This document shows, in pieces, positions 52,640 to 62,565 of a DNA stretch of 64,000 nt; positions within the stretch are counted from its first letter, which is position 1, and each line of letters starts with the position of its first letter. Both the position numbers and the translations under genes were made by a program. This DNA is from an uncultured Bacilli bacterium. Lineage in GTDB: Bacteria; Bacillota_I; Bacilli_A; RF39; UBA660. The notes below the pieces were generated by a model. It ran no database searches and was not told the origin of the DNA. It saw only the letters and a program-made list of their open reading frames with translations. The stretch covers positions 1 to 64,000 of the forward strand of contig CAKOPG010000005.1 in assembly GCA_934098745.1 (NCBI GenBank), in the 5' to 3' direction.

Positions 52640-54346
52640 TTACGATGGACATGATGCCTGAATATTTTTAATATCATTTTTATAATCATTATTTAATTTA
52701 TTTAACTTATATTTATATTCTTCACATTTACCTACATAAACTTCCTTTTGATAATCATACATTCTAGATATTTCACACTTCTCATCTAATTCTTGTAAAT
52801 CCCCACGTAAGTCCTCTACTTTTTTATAATATTGATTAAGTTTAGCTTGACTTTTTCCTGAAGTATCCATAGAAAGTCTCCTAATTTGTGACATATAATC
52901 AGATATCTGATTATTTATTGAATTTCTTCTACTAGCACAAGTTGATTCTGAAATATAACCACCCGAATTATTAACAATTCTATATCTCTCTTCATAATCA
53001 TATTTAGCACTTGCTATTTCTGGCTCATATTGATTTTTTAAATCATTATAATCACTACTATACTGTTTTTCTCTATCGGATATTTTTAAAGCACATTCTT
53101 TTTTCTTAGCTTCTAATTCTTTATCTTTACTATCATCCTTGTTATCATTCTTATTATTGTTTTGATTATTATTATTCTGACTATTATCATTATAATCATT
53201 ATTTATATTTGTATTAGGTATATACTCAGGAATATTTATATCAAAATTTTTATTATTATCATTAAATTCATCATTATTATTAATACCTTCATCTTGAATA
53301 TTTATATTATCTTCTTTATTATCCATCCCTTGAAATAAAGATAGTTCTTGCTTATTATTATTTTTACTCAAATAGAATAAAGTTAAATATTTCTCTCTAT
53401 TCTTAGGATTAGCAATATATCCCATCTTACTATTCTTATCTATTACTTTATACCAATTATAAGCATTACCTGTTTTAATATCTACAACTTGATATATATC
53501 GTTCTCAATTACTTTGCCTATTTTATCTGCTGACGTTTTTGGTTCTTTCCTTACATTAATAAAATCATTTATTACCTTTACATATAAAATTTTATCTTCT
53601 TTAATTTGTGTTATACTAGTTAATCTATCCGCTGGTATATCTCCGATATTTTTTTTATCAGTAAATTTTATCGTAGTAAATATTAATCCCCCTAATACTA
53701 AAGCCATTAAAACAAAATATCCAATTATTTCTATTTTAGAATCTTTTGCTTTACTAAATTCTTCTTCTATTTTTTTATTCTCTTCATTATACTTATCAAC
53801 TAAAAATTCATCTACATCTATCACTTCTTCTTTTAAAGAAGAATTAATACGTATAAATATTAAACTAGCCGTAAGTATATACATTAAAGAATAGAGCCAA
53901 GTAAGTGCTACTCCCCTAAGAGTTACCTTATAAGAAATATATATAAATATTCCTAAAGCTAACATATATCCAACTTTAGCTATCTTGGCCATTTTTTTTG
54001 ATATCATTGATAAAATGAATCCTCCAAATATAAAAAGACCATAAAAAACAAGTTTCTTTATAATATCACTAACTATATTATTATAATATAATTTCATAAT
54101 ACTATAACTTCCATCATAACTACTACCAAATTTAATGGAAGATACAAGTAAAATAAATAATATAAAAGATATTATAAATATAATTAAGATATTCCTAACA
54201 CATAATTTTTCCTTTAATATCTTAACCTCTACTAAATTATTATCTTGTATCTCATCTTCTTTATCTATTGGACATCCACAATTAGGACAAGATAAAGCCC
54301 TATCACTAATTTCATGACCACATTCAGAGCATTTTATTAAAGCCAT
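52640..54346 (-). CDS. Zinc-ribbon membrane protein with SH3b domain and coiled tail
   Basis: About 568 aa. An N-terminal zinc ribbon (IKCSECGH and LSCPNCGCPI), four to five membrane helices (about 50-165), another at about 210-228, then an outer SH3b domain (INVRKEPKTSADKIGKV...NWYKVIDKNSKMGYI, about 258-325), an Asn/Asp-rich low-complexity linker and a long C-terminal coiled region with three Cys. SH3b domains bind peptidoglycan stem peptides. The layout suggests a wall-linked scaffold or sensor; no enzymatic motif. The ATG at 54346 has GGAAGTGG upstream. Confidence 0.75.
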   Translation of the reverse strand: MALIKCSECGHEISDRALSCPNCGCPIDKEDEIQDNNLVEVKILKEKLCVRNILIIFIISFILFILLVSSIKFGSSYDGSYSIMKLYYNNIVSDIIKKLVFYGLFIFGGFILSMISKKMAKIAKVGYMLALGIFIYISYKVTLRGVALTWLYSLMYILTASLIFIRINSSLKEEVIDVDEFLVDKYNEENKKIEEEFSKAKDSKIEIIGYFVLMALVLGGLIFTTIKFTDKKNIGDIPADRLTSITQIKEDKILYVKVINDFINVRKEPKTSADKIGKVIENDIYQVVDIKTGNAYNWYKVIDKNSKMGYIANPKNREKYLTLFYLSKNNNKQELSLFQGMDNKEDNINIQDEGINNNDEFNDNNKNFDINIPEYIPNTNINNDYNDNSQNNNNQNNNKNDNKDDSKDKELEAKKKECALKISDREKQYSSDYNDLKNQYEPEIASAKYDYEERYRIVNNSGGYISESTCASRRNSINNQISDYMSQIRRLSMDTSGKSQAKLNQYYKKVEDLRGDLQELDEKCEISRMYDYQKEVYVGKCEEYKYKLNKLNNDYKNDIKNIQASCPS

Positions 54347-54358
54347 TACTTCCACTTC

Positions 54359-54871
54359 CTATTTATTTTCATCTTCTTCTGTTTCTAATAATTTCATAAT
54401 TTTATTTTGATTACTAATTATTTTTTCCATCTTATCATGTAATTCTTCTAATATTAATTCACTCTTTAAATCTGTTCGATAATCATTTTGACTTCGTATA
54501 CTATCCTTTTTAGCAGCTCTATTCTGACTCATCATAATAACCGGAGCCTGTAAAGCCGCTATACAAGATAAAACTAAATTAAGTAATATAAATGGATATG
54601 GATCTAAATCCTTAAAAGCATATATATTAAGAACTATCCAAATAATTAAAAATAAAGTAAAACCAATAATAAAAGTCCAACTACCGGCAATTTCTGTTAA
54701 CTTATCTGCTATCTTATCTCCAGATTTTTCATTTTCTTTATCTTGCTTATCGACATCTATTGCTATAGGTTTATCAACAAGCATTTCTATTAATTGTTCT
54801 TCATCTTCTGTTTCTAAATTTTGATTTAATAACATCTTCACTATCTCTTTTTTTGTTTTTTTCTTTTCCAT
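54359..54871 (-). CDS. DUF1003 membrane protein
   Basis: About 170 aa. The core KIADKLTEIAGSWTFIIGFTLFLIIWIVLN, then DPYPFILLNLVLSCIAALQAPVIMMSQNRAAKKD, is the DUF1003 signature: two helices with conserved Gly-Ser-Trp and Pro-Tyr-Pro-Phe. A coiled C-terminus follows. Function unknown. It is adjacent to the SH3b protein (12 nt) and the amino-acid ABC ATPase (4 nt from its stop), so it is at least co-transcribed. Confidence 0.85.
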   Translation of the reverse strand: MEKKKTKKEIVKMLLNQNLETEDEEQLIEMLVDKPIAIDVDKQDKENEKSGDKIADKLTEIAGSWTFIIGFTLFLIIWIVLNIYAFKDLDPYPFILLNLVLSCIAALQAPVIMMSQNRAAKKDSIRSQNDYRTDLKSELILEELHDKMEKIISNQNKIMKLLETEEDENK

Positions 54872-54884
54872 CATTATCACTACC

Positions 54885-55598
54885 TTATATTTTTTCTAAA
54901 AATTCTTTTAATCTTTCATTTGAAGTATTTTCAAATACCTCTTCCTTAGTACCCGCAAAAGATATATAACCATTTTCTAAAAATAAAACTTTTGTCGCAC
55001 AATTCTTAATAAAATTCATTTCATGAGAAACTATTATCATCGTTATTCCTTTATCCACAAGACTCTTTATTAAATCCATAACATCACTAACCATTTCTGG
55101 ATCTAAAGCAGAAGTTGGTTCATCAAATAAAATTATTTCTGGATCCATCATAAGTGTCCTAATAATAGCTACTCTTTGTTTTTGCCCTCCAGATAACTCA
55201 CTAGGATAACTATTTACCTTATCACTTAACCCAACATCTTTAAGTAGTTTCATAGCTTTCTTTTTTGCATCATCTAAAGACATTATTTTAAGATTAACTG
55301 GGGCCAATATCATATTTTCCATAACTGTTAAATGAGCAAACAAATTAAATTGTTGAAAAACCATTCCCATCTTTTGTCTAACTACAGATAAATTATTCTT
55401 AGTAATATCTTGATTATCTAATATAACTTTACCAGATGTTGGTACTTCTAACATATTAATACATCTAAGTAAAGTACTTTTCCCACATCCCGATGGTCCT
55501 ATAATAGATACTACTTCTCCTTTGGAAACATTAAAACTGATTCCCTTTAATACTTCTAACTTACCAAACTTCTTTTTTATATTCTTAACCTCTAACAT
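54885..55598 (-). CDS. Polar amino-acid ABC transporter ATPase (GlnQ type)
   Basis: 237 aa, complete: Walker A GPSGCGKST (about 33-41), Q-loop MVFQQFNLF, signature LSGGQKQR, Walker B IILFDEPTSALDPE and His in VSHEM. The QQFNLFAHLTVMENM sequence is characteristic of the polar amino-acid importers. It overlaps the permease end by 14 nt. The whole set imports one amino acid, exact substrate unknown. Confidence 0.93.
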   Translation of the reverse strand: MLEVKNIKKKFGKLEVLKGISFNVSKGEVVSIIGPSGCGKSTLLRCINMLEVPTSGKVILDNQDITKNNLSVVRQKMGMVFQQFNLFAHLTVMENMILAPVNLKIMSLDDAKKKAMKLLKDVGLSDKVNSYPSELSGGQKQRVAIIRTLMMDPEIILFDEPTSALDPEMVSDVMDLIKSLVDKGITMIIVSHEMNFIKNCATKVLFLENGYISFAGTKEEVFENTSNERLKEFLEKI

Positions 55599-56277
55599 TA
55601 TTAATTCTCCTCTCCATAAGATTTACTAATTTGGAAAGGCCTAATGTCATAATTAAATATATTATAGCAATAATTATTAATGGGAAAAAATAATCATATG
55701 TTCTTGAAGCTATTATATCTGAAGCTTTTGTTAATTCTATAATTCCAATATAAGCTCCTACCGAAGTTTCTTTAAGTAAAGTAATAAATTCATTTCCTAA
55801 AGCTGGTAAAATATTTTTAATAGCCTGTGGTAAAATAATTAATTTCATAACTTGTCCATAATTAAGTCCTAAAGCAAGTCCTGCTTCCCTTTGCCCCTTA
55901 TCTATAGAATTAATTCCTGATCTAATAATCTCTGCTACATAAGCCCCCGAATTTATTCCAAAAGCAATTATTCCTACTAAAACAATATTTATATCAACCG
56001 TTTTAAATATAACATAATATATAATCATTAACTGTAATATTACTGGAGTTCCCCTAATTATATTAATATATCCTAAAGCAATTCCATTTAATAACTTTCC
56101 CCTCTTATTTACTTCATAATTATTTCTAATTATCGCTAGAAAAGTACCGATAACTATTCCTATTAATACTGCAAATAAAGCCATAATTATCGTATTAAAT
56201 AATCCCTCTAAAATATATCTATATCTATTATCATATATTAAAGTCTTATATAAAGAATCTCCCATACTCATTATCAT
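55585..56277 (-). CDS. Polar amino-acid ABC transporter permease (HisM/GlnP type)
   Basis: 230 aa, five helices, with the family motif GTPVILQLMIIYY and the EAA loop REAGLALGLNYGQVMKLIILPQA. It forms the homodimeric channel for the binding protein at 56287 and the ATPase at 54885. AGGAAG precedes the ATG. Confidence 0.92.
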   Translation of the reverse strand: MIMSMGDSLYKTLIYDNRYRYILEGLFNTIIMALFAVLIGIVIGTFLAIIRNNYEVNKRGKLLNGIALGYINIIRGTPVILQLMIIYYVIFKTVDINIVLVGIIAFGINSGAYVAEIIRSGINSIDKGQREAGLALGLNYGQVMKLIILPQAIKNILPALGNEFITLLKETSVGAYIGIIELTKASDIIASRTYDYFFPLIIIAIIYLIMTLGLSKLVNLMERRINNVRG

Positions 56278-56286
56278 ACTATCTTC

Positions 56287-57006
56287 CTACTTAGATGTAT
56301 GTTTTATAACATATTCATCTATCTTTCCTTCTTCTTTAAGCCTATTTAATACCCTATTAATTACTTCAAGTAATTCTGTATTTCCTTTTTTAACAATCAT
56401 CCCATAACTATCACTAGTTAATTCTTCTTCCAATATTTTTAATTCCTCATTTGTCTTAACTATCTCTTTAGCAGGTAATTCATCCATAACAATAGCATCT
56501 ACCTTAGAAGCCTTCAAATCTTCTACTGCTGCTAAATATTTCTTTTGCCTAACTATTGTTACTCTCTTATAATTACTTGTAATAAAAGTATCTCCAATAC
56601 TACCAAGTTGAACGGCTATTTTTTTATTATTAATATCCGTAATATCATTAATACTACTATCTTTTCTAACAACTACTACTTGTCTTGATACTGAATAATT
56701 AATAGAAAAATCTACCTCTTTTGCCCTTTCTTCATTATAACTTATTCCCGCTGCTCCAAATGAAGCCTTACCACTCTTTACTTCATTAATAATTGAATCA
56801 AAAGCTACATCTTTAACCACTAATGTCTTTCCTAATTCACGAGCTATCTCATTAGCTATATCAATATCAACACCTACAATTTTTCCCCCGTCATAGTATT
56901 CATATGGTTTAAAACCTGCTTCTGTTACCATTATTAATTCATTCTCACTTTTAGAACAACCTGTTATAAGTAATATTCCTATTATCAAAAGTAATATCTT
57001 CTTCAT
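56287..57006 (-). CDS. Amino-acid-binding lipoprotein
   Basis: 239 aa with a lipobox LLITGC (Cys 17) after a hydrophobic signal, then a type II periplasmic-binding fold: FKPYEYYDGGKIVGVDIDIANEI, ASFGAAGISYNEERAKEVDFS and KIAVQLGSIGDTF. The F-x-PYEY-x-D start and the acidic residue pattern fit polar amino-acid receptors. It is the first gene of the import operon. Confidence 0.92.
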   Translation of the reverse strand: MKKILLLIIGILLITGCSKSENELIMVTEAGFKPYEYYDGGKIVGVDIDIANEIARELGKTLVVKDVAFDSIINEVKSGKASFGAAGISYNEERAKEVDFSINYSVSRQVVVVRKDSSINDITDINNKKIAVQLGSIGDTFITSNYKRVTIVRQKKYLAAVEDLKASKVDAIVMDELPAKEIVKTNEELKILEEELTSDSYGMIVKKGNTELLEVINRVLNRLKEEGKIDEYVIKHTSK

Positions 57007-57079
57007 ATACCTCTCCCTATTATAAATAAATTATATCACGTATCCATGTTTTCTTAAACACTTTTCATAAAATACAGTT

Positions 57080-58741
57080 TTAAAATATTCCTACTATATT
57101 TCCCTTTTCATCTACATCTATCTTCGTAGCCGCTGGTTCTTTGGGTAATCCCGGCATTGTCATAATTTTTCCTGCCATAACTACAATAAATCCTGCTCCA
57201 TTCTTAACTTCAACACTTCTTATGGTTATATTATAATCATTTAAACATTCTAAATTATGTGGATCATCTGAAAAAGAGTATTGTGTCTTAGCTATACATA
57301 TTGGATAATTACCAAATCCAAGTCTTTCTAATTCATCTATCTCTCTAAGAGCCTCTTCTGAGTATTCCACATCATTAGCATAATATATCTTCGTAGCTAC
57401 TTTCTTAATCTTTGTCTTAATATCATCAGTCAATTCGTACATATAATTTAAACTTGCCGGTTTTTCTGATAAAGATACTACCTTTTGCGCTAAATCTACC
57501 GCTCCCATTCCACCATCTACATAACTTGTAACAACACTAAGTAGTACACCCTTTTCTTCTAATTTTTGTCTTACAAAATCTATTTCTTTATCACTATCTT
57601 GATTATACTTATTCAAAGCTACCACAATATTTAAACCAAACTTAGCTCTTATATTATCAATATGCCTATATAAATTATCCATTCCCTTAGCTATTGCTTC
57701 TATATTCTCTTTAAATACCTCATCCTTTAATACTCCACCATGATATTTTAAAGCCTTAATCGTTGCCACTATTACTACTACCGAAGGTCTTATTCCCATT
57801 TGTCTACATTTTATATCTAAAAACTTCTCACATCCTAAATCAGCTCCAAAACCAGCCTCTGTAACAACATAAGGACTTAATTTTAAAGCCATATTTGTTG
57901 CCATAATACTATTACATCCATGAGCTATATTTGCAAAAGGCCCCCCATGTACTAAAGCCGGAGTATGTTCTAAAGTTTGTACCAAATTAGGTCTTAAAGC
58001 ATCCTTTAAAATAGCTGTCATACTTCCTTCAGCCTTCAAATCTTTAGCATATATTGGCTTACCAGCCTTATTATAACCAATAATAATTCTCCCCAGTCTA
58101 TTCTTTAAATCAACAAGATCTGTTGATAGACACATAATAGCCATTATCTCGGAAGCCACTGTTATATCAAATTTATCCATTCTTTTATGAATATTTTTCT
58201 CATCTGACAAACCCGTCTCCACGATTCTTAATTGCCTATCATTCAAATCCAAACATCTCTTCCAAACAACTCTTTCTATTCCTAATTCATTTCCAAAATA
58301 AATATGATTATCAATCATTGCTGAAAGTAAATTATTAGCGGTAGTCATTGCATGAATATCTCCTGTAAAGTGTAAATTAATATCTTCCATTGGAGCTATC
58401 TGTACCATTCCACCACCTGTAGCACCACCCTTAATTCCAAACACAGGTCCTAAAGAAGGTTCACGTAAAGCTAAAATAGCCTTCTCATTAATTTTTCTAA
58501 GACCATCGGCTAAAGCTATTGATATCGTTGTTTTACCTTCACCTAAAGGTGTTGGACTGATTGCTGTTACCAAAATAAGTTTTCCTAATTCTTTATCACT
58601 TAAATATTTATCTATTCCCTTATCTATCTTACACTTATATCTTCCATATAAAACAATATCATTATCTCTAATACCTAAACCTCTTGCTATTAAAGAAATA
58701 TCTTTTAATTTAGTTTTTCTAGCAATCTCTATATCACTCAT
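57080..58741 (-). CDS. fhs: Formate--tetrahydrofolate ligase
   Basis: About 553 aa, full length. The nucleotide motif TPLGEGKTT (about 64-72), GIKGGATGGGMVQIAPMEDINLHFTGD, and PALVHGGPFANIAHGCNS are diagnostic. It makes 10-formyl-tetrahydrofolate for purine and initiator-tRNA formylation. The second ATG (58741) is better spaced from GGAGG than the first at 58744, and overlaps the nadD stop region. It is grouped with NAD synthesis genes, an uncommon arrangement. Confidence 0.96.
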   Translation of the reverse strand: MSDIEIARKTKLKDISLIARGLGIRDNDIVLYGRYKCKIDKGIDKYLSDKELGKLILVTAISPTPLGEGKTTISIALADGLRKINEKAILALREPSLGPVFGIKGGATGGGMVQIAPMEDINLHFTGDIHAMTTANNLLSAMIDNHIYFGNELGIERVVWKRCLDLNDRQLRIVETGLSDEKNIHKRMDKFDITVASEIMAIMCLSTDLVDLKNRLGRIIIGYNKAGKPIYAKDLKAEGSMTAILKDALRPNLVQTLEHTPALVHGGPFANIAHGCNSIMATNMALKLSPYVVTEAGFGADLGCEKFLDIKCRQMGIRPSVVVIVATIKALKYHGGVLKDEVFKENIEAIAKGMDNLYRHIDNIRAKFGLNIVVALNKYNQDSDKEIDFVRQKLEEKGVLLSVVTSYVDGGMGAVDLAQKVVSLSEKPASLNYMYELTDDIKTKIKKVATKIYYANDVEYSEEALREIDELERLGFGNYPICIAKTQYSFSDDPHNLECLNDYNITIRSVEVKNGAGFIVVMAGKIMTMPGLPKEPAATKIDVDEKGNIVGIF

Positions 58742-58743
58742 CA

Positions 58744-59319
58744 TTACCCTCCATTATATAAATCATACCTAAAAATATAATTAATTATATCTCTATCTAA
58801 ATATTTATCTAACTTATCTCTTTCTCTATTACTAATAAACTTTCTTATCATCTTAGATGATATATCCATCTCATTAAAACCATTAACTATAATAAATTTC
58901 TCTCTCTTATCAAATTTATATATATATTTATCTATATCTATATTATCTCTTGGTACAACTATTATCTCATAATTAAATAATTCTGAAACATTCATCCACT
59001 TATCAAAACTTAAAATATTATCTGCCCCAATAATCAAATATAATTTATCACTCTTATACTTATTACTTAATTCTCTCATAATCATATACGTATATTTTAA
59101 ACTATTTAATTTATCATTAATTTGAATATTCTTATCTTGATAATATCTAAGCATCTCTATACGATATTTAACATCTATTAAATCTAACTTATCCCAGTAA
59201 TTACCTGTTGGTATTATTTCTACCATATCTACATAATTATTTAAAATTAAATAATTAACCAGTGCTATATGCCCCTTATGTACTGGATCAAAACTTCCTA
59301 CATATATTCCTCTTCTCAT
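58744..59319 (-). CDS. nadD: Nicotinate-nucleotide adenylyltransferase
   Basis: 191 aa. GIYVGSFDPVHKGH (the GxFDPxHxGH nucleotidyltransferase motif, about 4-17), LIIGADNILSFDKWMN, and ISSKMIRKFI (the ISSTxIR motif). It makes deamido-NAD from nicotinate mononucleotide. It shares its first base with the nadE stop, and its product is used by NadE, encoded directly upstream. Confidence 0.93.
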   Translation of the reverse strand: MRRGIYVGSFDPVHKGHIALVNYLILNNYVDMVEIIPTGNYWDKLDLIDVKYRIEMLRYYQDKNIQINDKLNSLKYTYMIMRELSNKYKSDKLYLIIGADNILSFDKWMNVSELFNYEIIVVPRDNIDIDKYIYKFDKREKFIIVNGFNEMDISSKMIRKFISNRERDKLDKYLDRDIINYIFRYDLYNGG

Positions 59320-60071
59320 TATTTATCCTTCATATACATAGGTATATTAAATTTATGCCTACTTCCTTTATGCATTTTCTCTATCTTCTTAGATACATTC
59401 TCATTACTAACATATCCCCGGTACATATATTCTTCGATCTCTTTATAACTTACCCCCATCTTATCTTCATCACTCATCTTAGATAATCCATCACTTGGTA
59501 CTTTATATAATATATCACTTGGTACATTTAGTAATTCCCCTAATTTAATTACTTCAGATACTGTTAAATCACCTAGTAAAGATATATCATATACCGAATC
59601 TCCCCCTTTAGTAAAATAACCAACATATAATTCACACTTATTTGAAGTACCTACTACCAAATATTTCTTTTTAGTAATACTAGTAAGTAAAGAAGCCATA
59701 TAATAACAACTAGCCATTCTTAATTTAGGTTTTAAATTAATATCACTATCAAGTGTATCTTCCTCCTTAAAACTTACTTCTTTTCTTACCTCTTCCTTAA
59801 AAACATCAAATACGCCTGTTAAATCAATATTATATAACTTAAATCCATAATAATCGCTTATTTTTTTTGCATCTATTCTATCTGTTTTTAAAGAATGACA
59901 TGGTAAAGTTAAACCAACAACATTCTCACACCCTATAGCCTTGCACATCAAAGCCGAAGCTACTGCTGAATCTTTACCACCACTTATTCCTAATACACAA
60001 CCAGATAAATCATACTTATTATAATAATCTCTAATAAACTTTATTATTCTATTTAATTCATGTTCCATCAT
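59319..60071 (-). CDS. nadE: Ammonia-dependent NAD+ synthetase
   Basis: 250 aa, no glutaminase domain, so ammonia is the nitrogen donor. The PP-loop is LGISGGKDSAV (about 27-37), with VVGTSNKCELYVGYFTKGGDS and LGDLTVSEV further on. It amidates deamido-NAD, the NadD product. A possible promoter (TAGACT, 17 nt, TACAAT) lies about 30 nt upstream on the minus strand. Confidence 0.94.
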   Translation of the reverse strand: MMEHELNRIIKFIRDYYNKYDLSGCVLGISGGKDSAVASALMCKAIGCENVVGLTLPCHSLKTDRIDAKKISDYYGFKLYNIDLTGVFDVFKEEVRKEVSFKEEDTLDSDINLKPKLRMASCYYMASLLTSITKKKYLVVGTSNKCELYVGYFTKGGDSVYDISLLGDLTVSEVIKLGELLNVPSDILYKVPSDGLSKMSDEDKMGVSYKEIEEYMYRGYVSNENVSKKIEKMHKGSRHKFNIPMYMKDK

Positions 60072-60128
60072 ATCACATACCTTTATTTAATTGTAACAAA
60101 ATACCCTTATAAAGTCTATAATATATAG

Positions 60129-60154
60129 AAAAAAAGAGAATTAATTTCTCTTTA
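60129..60154 (-). terminator. Terminator of the kinase-like gene
   Basis: AAAGAGAA and TTCTCTTT with a 5-nt loop, then TTTTTC on the minus strand. The 5' arm overlaps the last codons. Confidence 0.75.
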
Positions 60155-60782
60155 AAAAATAATCTATCGGATACCTACATCTAGATAATTTCTTAGTAAC
60201 CGTCTTACTATCTTCAAATAGTTCTTCTATCTTCCCACATACTAAGTGATAACTCTTACCATGATAATCACATAAAGATATATAATATAAACTTATAAAT
60301 ATATTACTAAGAGCTCTCATATCACGTTCTTTAATTTTATCTGGTAAAATAAAACGACTCTTAACATACATATCCGCATCTATTATTGTTATTCCTCTAC
60401 CATTAACAATAACATTACCATCATGTAAATCAGATATAAAAATTCCTTCTTCAATTAATCTATTAATAATTTTCTCCATTCTTAGATAATTTTCTATTGT
60501 ATATTCCGAAGGCATTGTTAAAAAATCAACCGGACTACTCTCATAATAATCCATCGTATAAGCACTAAATTTACCATCTTTATCATTTAGAAAATCTCTC
60601 AGTTTATACATCCCATCCATATCCATATCTCTAATAATTTTTAAAGTATCTAAATCAGCATTCATCGAATTTATTCCCGTTTTTAAACAAGTTTTCATAT
60701 CACTAAGCAAATATATTCTTTTATATATTTTCTTCTTTTTATTAAACTCACACTTATTACCATGTTCATCATAATATATCAT
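60141..60782 (-). CDS. Protein-kinase-fold protein, small
   Basis: About 213 aa. The C-lobe is recognisable: GIFISDLHDGNVIV (a DxHxGN catalytic loop, about 132-145) and ITIIDADMYV (DFG-like metal site). The N-lobe is short and has only KRIYLLSDMKTCLKTG where the nucleotide Lys should be. It resembles compact choline/aminoglycoside or Kdo-type kinases. Substrate unknown. AGGGGG precedes the ATG at 60782. Confidence 0.6.
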   Translation of the reverse strand: MIYYDEHGNKCEFNKKKKIYKRIYLLSDMKTCLKTGINSMNADLDTLKIIRDMDMDGMYKLRDFLNDKDGKFSAYTMDYYESSPVDFLTMPSEYTIENYLRMEKIINRLIEEGIFISDLHDGNVIVNGRGITIIDADMYVKSRFILPDKIKERDMRALSNIFISLYYISLCDYHGKSYHLVCGKIEELFEDSKTVTKKLSRCRYPIDYFLKRN

Positions 60783-60872
60783 ATTATTCCCCCTAAACAT
60801 GCCCTATATCATACCATAAAATCTAATATTTAACAAGAATATCTATTAATAGTAGAAAAATAAATATCAATT

Positions 60873-60903
60873 GAAAAAAGCAAAAAATTCTTACTTTTTT
60901 GCA
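60873..60903 (-). terminator. Terminator after the XRE regulator gene
   Basis: GCAAAAAA and TTTTTTGC with a 7-nt loop, followed by TTTTTTC on the minus strand. Confidence 0.78.
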
Positions 60904-60925
60904 TCTTTTCCTTTTTATTCAAATG

Positions 60926-61540
60926 TTAATTATTACAACTATCTATATTTATCCAATTATCTTTATCTTTATTACTCTCAATAATATTGACAACCTGATT
61001 ATTCTTAATAATATCTTCAATACTATTATCTTTATTATTACTTCTATATATAAATTCATAAGTACTATTTATATCTAAATTATTTGTAATAACTTTCTTC
61101 ATCTTTATAGTCAAAACATTACTACTACTATCTATTATCGTTACATACTTATAATTATCATCATCACTATCATATATCTTATCTATATAATAAGTCTTTG
61201 TTCCTGTACATTTATATTTCATATCTTTATCATCTTGAATATAAGTATATATAACTATTATAATAATTTCTATTATTATTAAAAATATAAATAGAACTAT
61301 ATATTTCTTTATTTGTTTATTATTATCTTTGTTAATTACCTGATCACTAAATATTTCATCATAACTAATATTAAACTCTTCACTTATTTTTTTTAATTTA
61401 TCTGTTAAAGGTATTACTTGATTACTTTCCCACTTACTAACAACTTGTCTTGTTACTCCAATTCTATTAGCAAATTCTTCTTGTGATAACCCCAGTTTCT
61501 TTCTAAGAGAGTATATTCTATCACCAACTAACTTATTCAT
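60926..61540 (-). CDS. XRE-family regulator with membrane anchor
   Basis: 204 aa: an N-terminal helix-turn-helix (IYSLRKKLGLSQEEFANRIGVTRQVVSKWES, about 9-40), one membrane helix (about 78-100), and an outer beta-rich region (about 105-200). This is the layout of membrane-bound XRE regulators; the target may be its own operon. Its start overlaps the upstream gene by 8 nt, so the two are coupled. Confidence 0.8.
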   Translation of the reverse strand: MNKLVGDRIYSLRKKLGLSQEEFANRIGVTRQVVSKWESNQVIPLTDKLKKISEEFNISYDEIFSDQVINKDNNKQIKKYIVLFIFLIIIEIIIIVIYTYIQDDKDMKYKCTGTKTYYIDKIYDSDDDNYKYVTIIDSSSNVLTIKMKKVITNNLDINSTYEFIYRSNNKDNSIEDIIKNNQVVNIIESNKDKDNWINIDSCNN

Positions 61541-62495
61541 AAGCTACTTCCTCACTTTTATCAGTAATAAAATTCCATTTAACATAAACTATCTTATCAG
61601 GTTCTTCTTGTTTATTCTTAGTAAGTACAAACTTAATAATCATTTCTTCATCATTAATAACTTTAGAGATAACGAAATAACCTTCTGGATATTCCTCTAA
61701 ATAACTATTATCTTCCTTATAAAAATTAATCTTCTCATAATCATTAATACCCTTAACTCTAAACACATATATTCCTGTTGTATCTCTATTTTTCTCACAA
61801 TCTTCTAAACTATATTTTCCAGATTCCCCAAAATATTCTTTATAACCACAAGAATAATTAAAAGTTAAAATATTTCCACTTGGAGATGACTTATAATTGC
61901 TACTTCTCCAAGCCATATCAAATCCTTCTATCAAGAGTTTTACCGGTTCTTTACTAAAATCATTTATATCAAACATATAAACATCCTGATATTCATTATC
62001 GATATGATATCCTAATAAATTATATATCATAACTCCCATCTTATTATTAACATCATATATTCCATCTAATTTTTGATTATACAAATCTTTTGCTATACTC
62101 TTAATATATTCTTTATCACTTGGATTATCCATATCTACATAATCTTTTATTCCCACATAATCTGGATAATAACTAATAGAACTCTTACAAGTAAATTTCT
62201 CTCCCTTTTTAAGATAATATCTAATTATCTTTTGTTCTCTACTCATATGATATTCCTTATCATATGTATCTACTGTCGTATCACAATAATATATATCCGC
62301 AAATATTGATTTATATACTACTCCTAATTCTAAAGGTATTGTATTACTACTACTATCATGATAATATGCCACTTCCCGCTTAGCTATTAATGGTCTTGTT
62401 TTAAAATATTTAGTACAAACTCCATCTACTAAAATCACTACCAGCATTCCTATAAGTATTAAACAAACTGTCTTAATTAATCTTTTCTTTTTCAT
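61533..62495 (-). CDS. Membrane-anchored protein of unknown function
   Basis: 320 aa that I do not recognise. One N-terminal membrane helix (about 9-26) is followed by an outer, Tyr/Asp/Lys-rich, probably beta-rich domain with Cys in YYCDTTV, FTCKSS, YSCGYK and EDCEKN. No lipobox. It is coupled to the XRE membrane regulator, so it may be a sensor partner or the regulated product; this is inference. Confidence 0.7.
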   Translation of the reverse strand: MKKKRLIKTVCLILIGMLVVILVDGVCTKYFKTRPLIAKREVAYYHDSSSNTIPLELGVVYKSIFADIYYCDTTVDTYDKEYHMSREQKIIRYYLKKGEKFTCKSSISYYPDYVGIKDYVDMDNPSDKEYIKSIAKDLYNQKLDGIYDVNNKMGVMIYNLLGYHIDNEYQDVYMFDINDFSKEPVKLLIEGFDMAWRSSNYKSSPSGNILTFNYSCGYKEYFGESGKYSLEDCEKNRDTTGIYVFRVKGINDYEKINFYKEDNSYLEEYPEGYFVISKVINDEEMIIKFVLTKNKQEEPDKIVYVKWNFITDKSEEVAYE

Positions 62496-62565
62496 TAATC
62501 CTCCTATCTATTATCATTATACCTTTAATCATCTCCGTATAAAAGCAACTATATATATCAATTTG

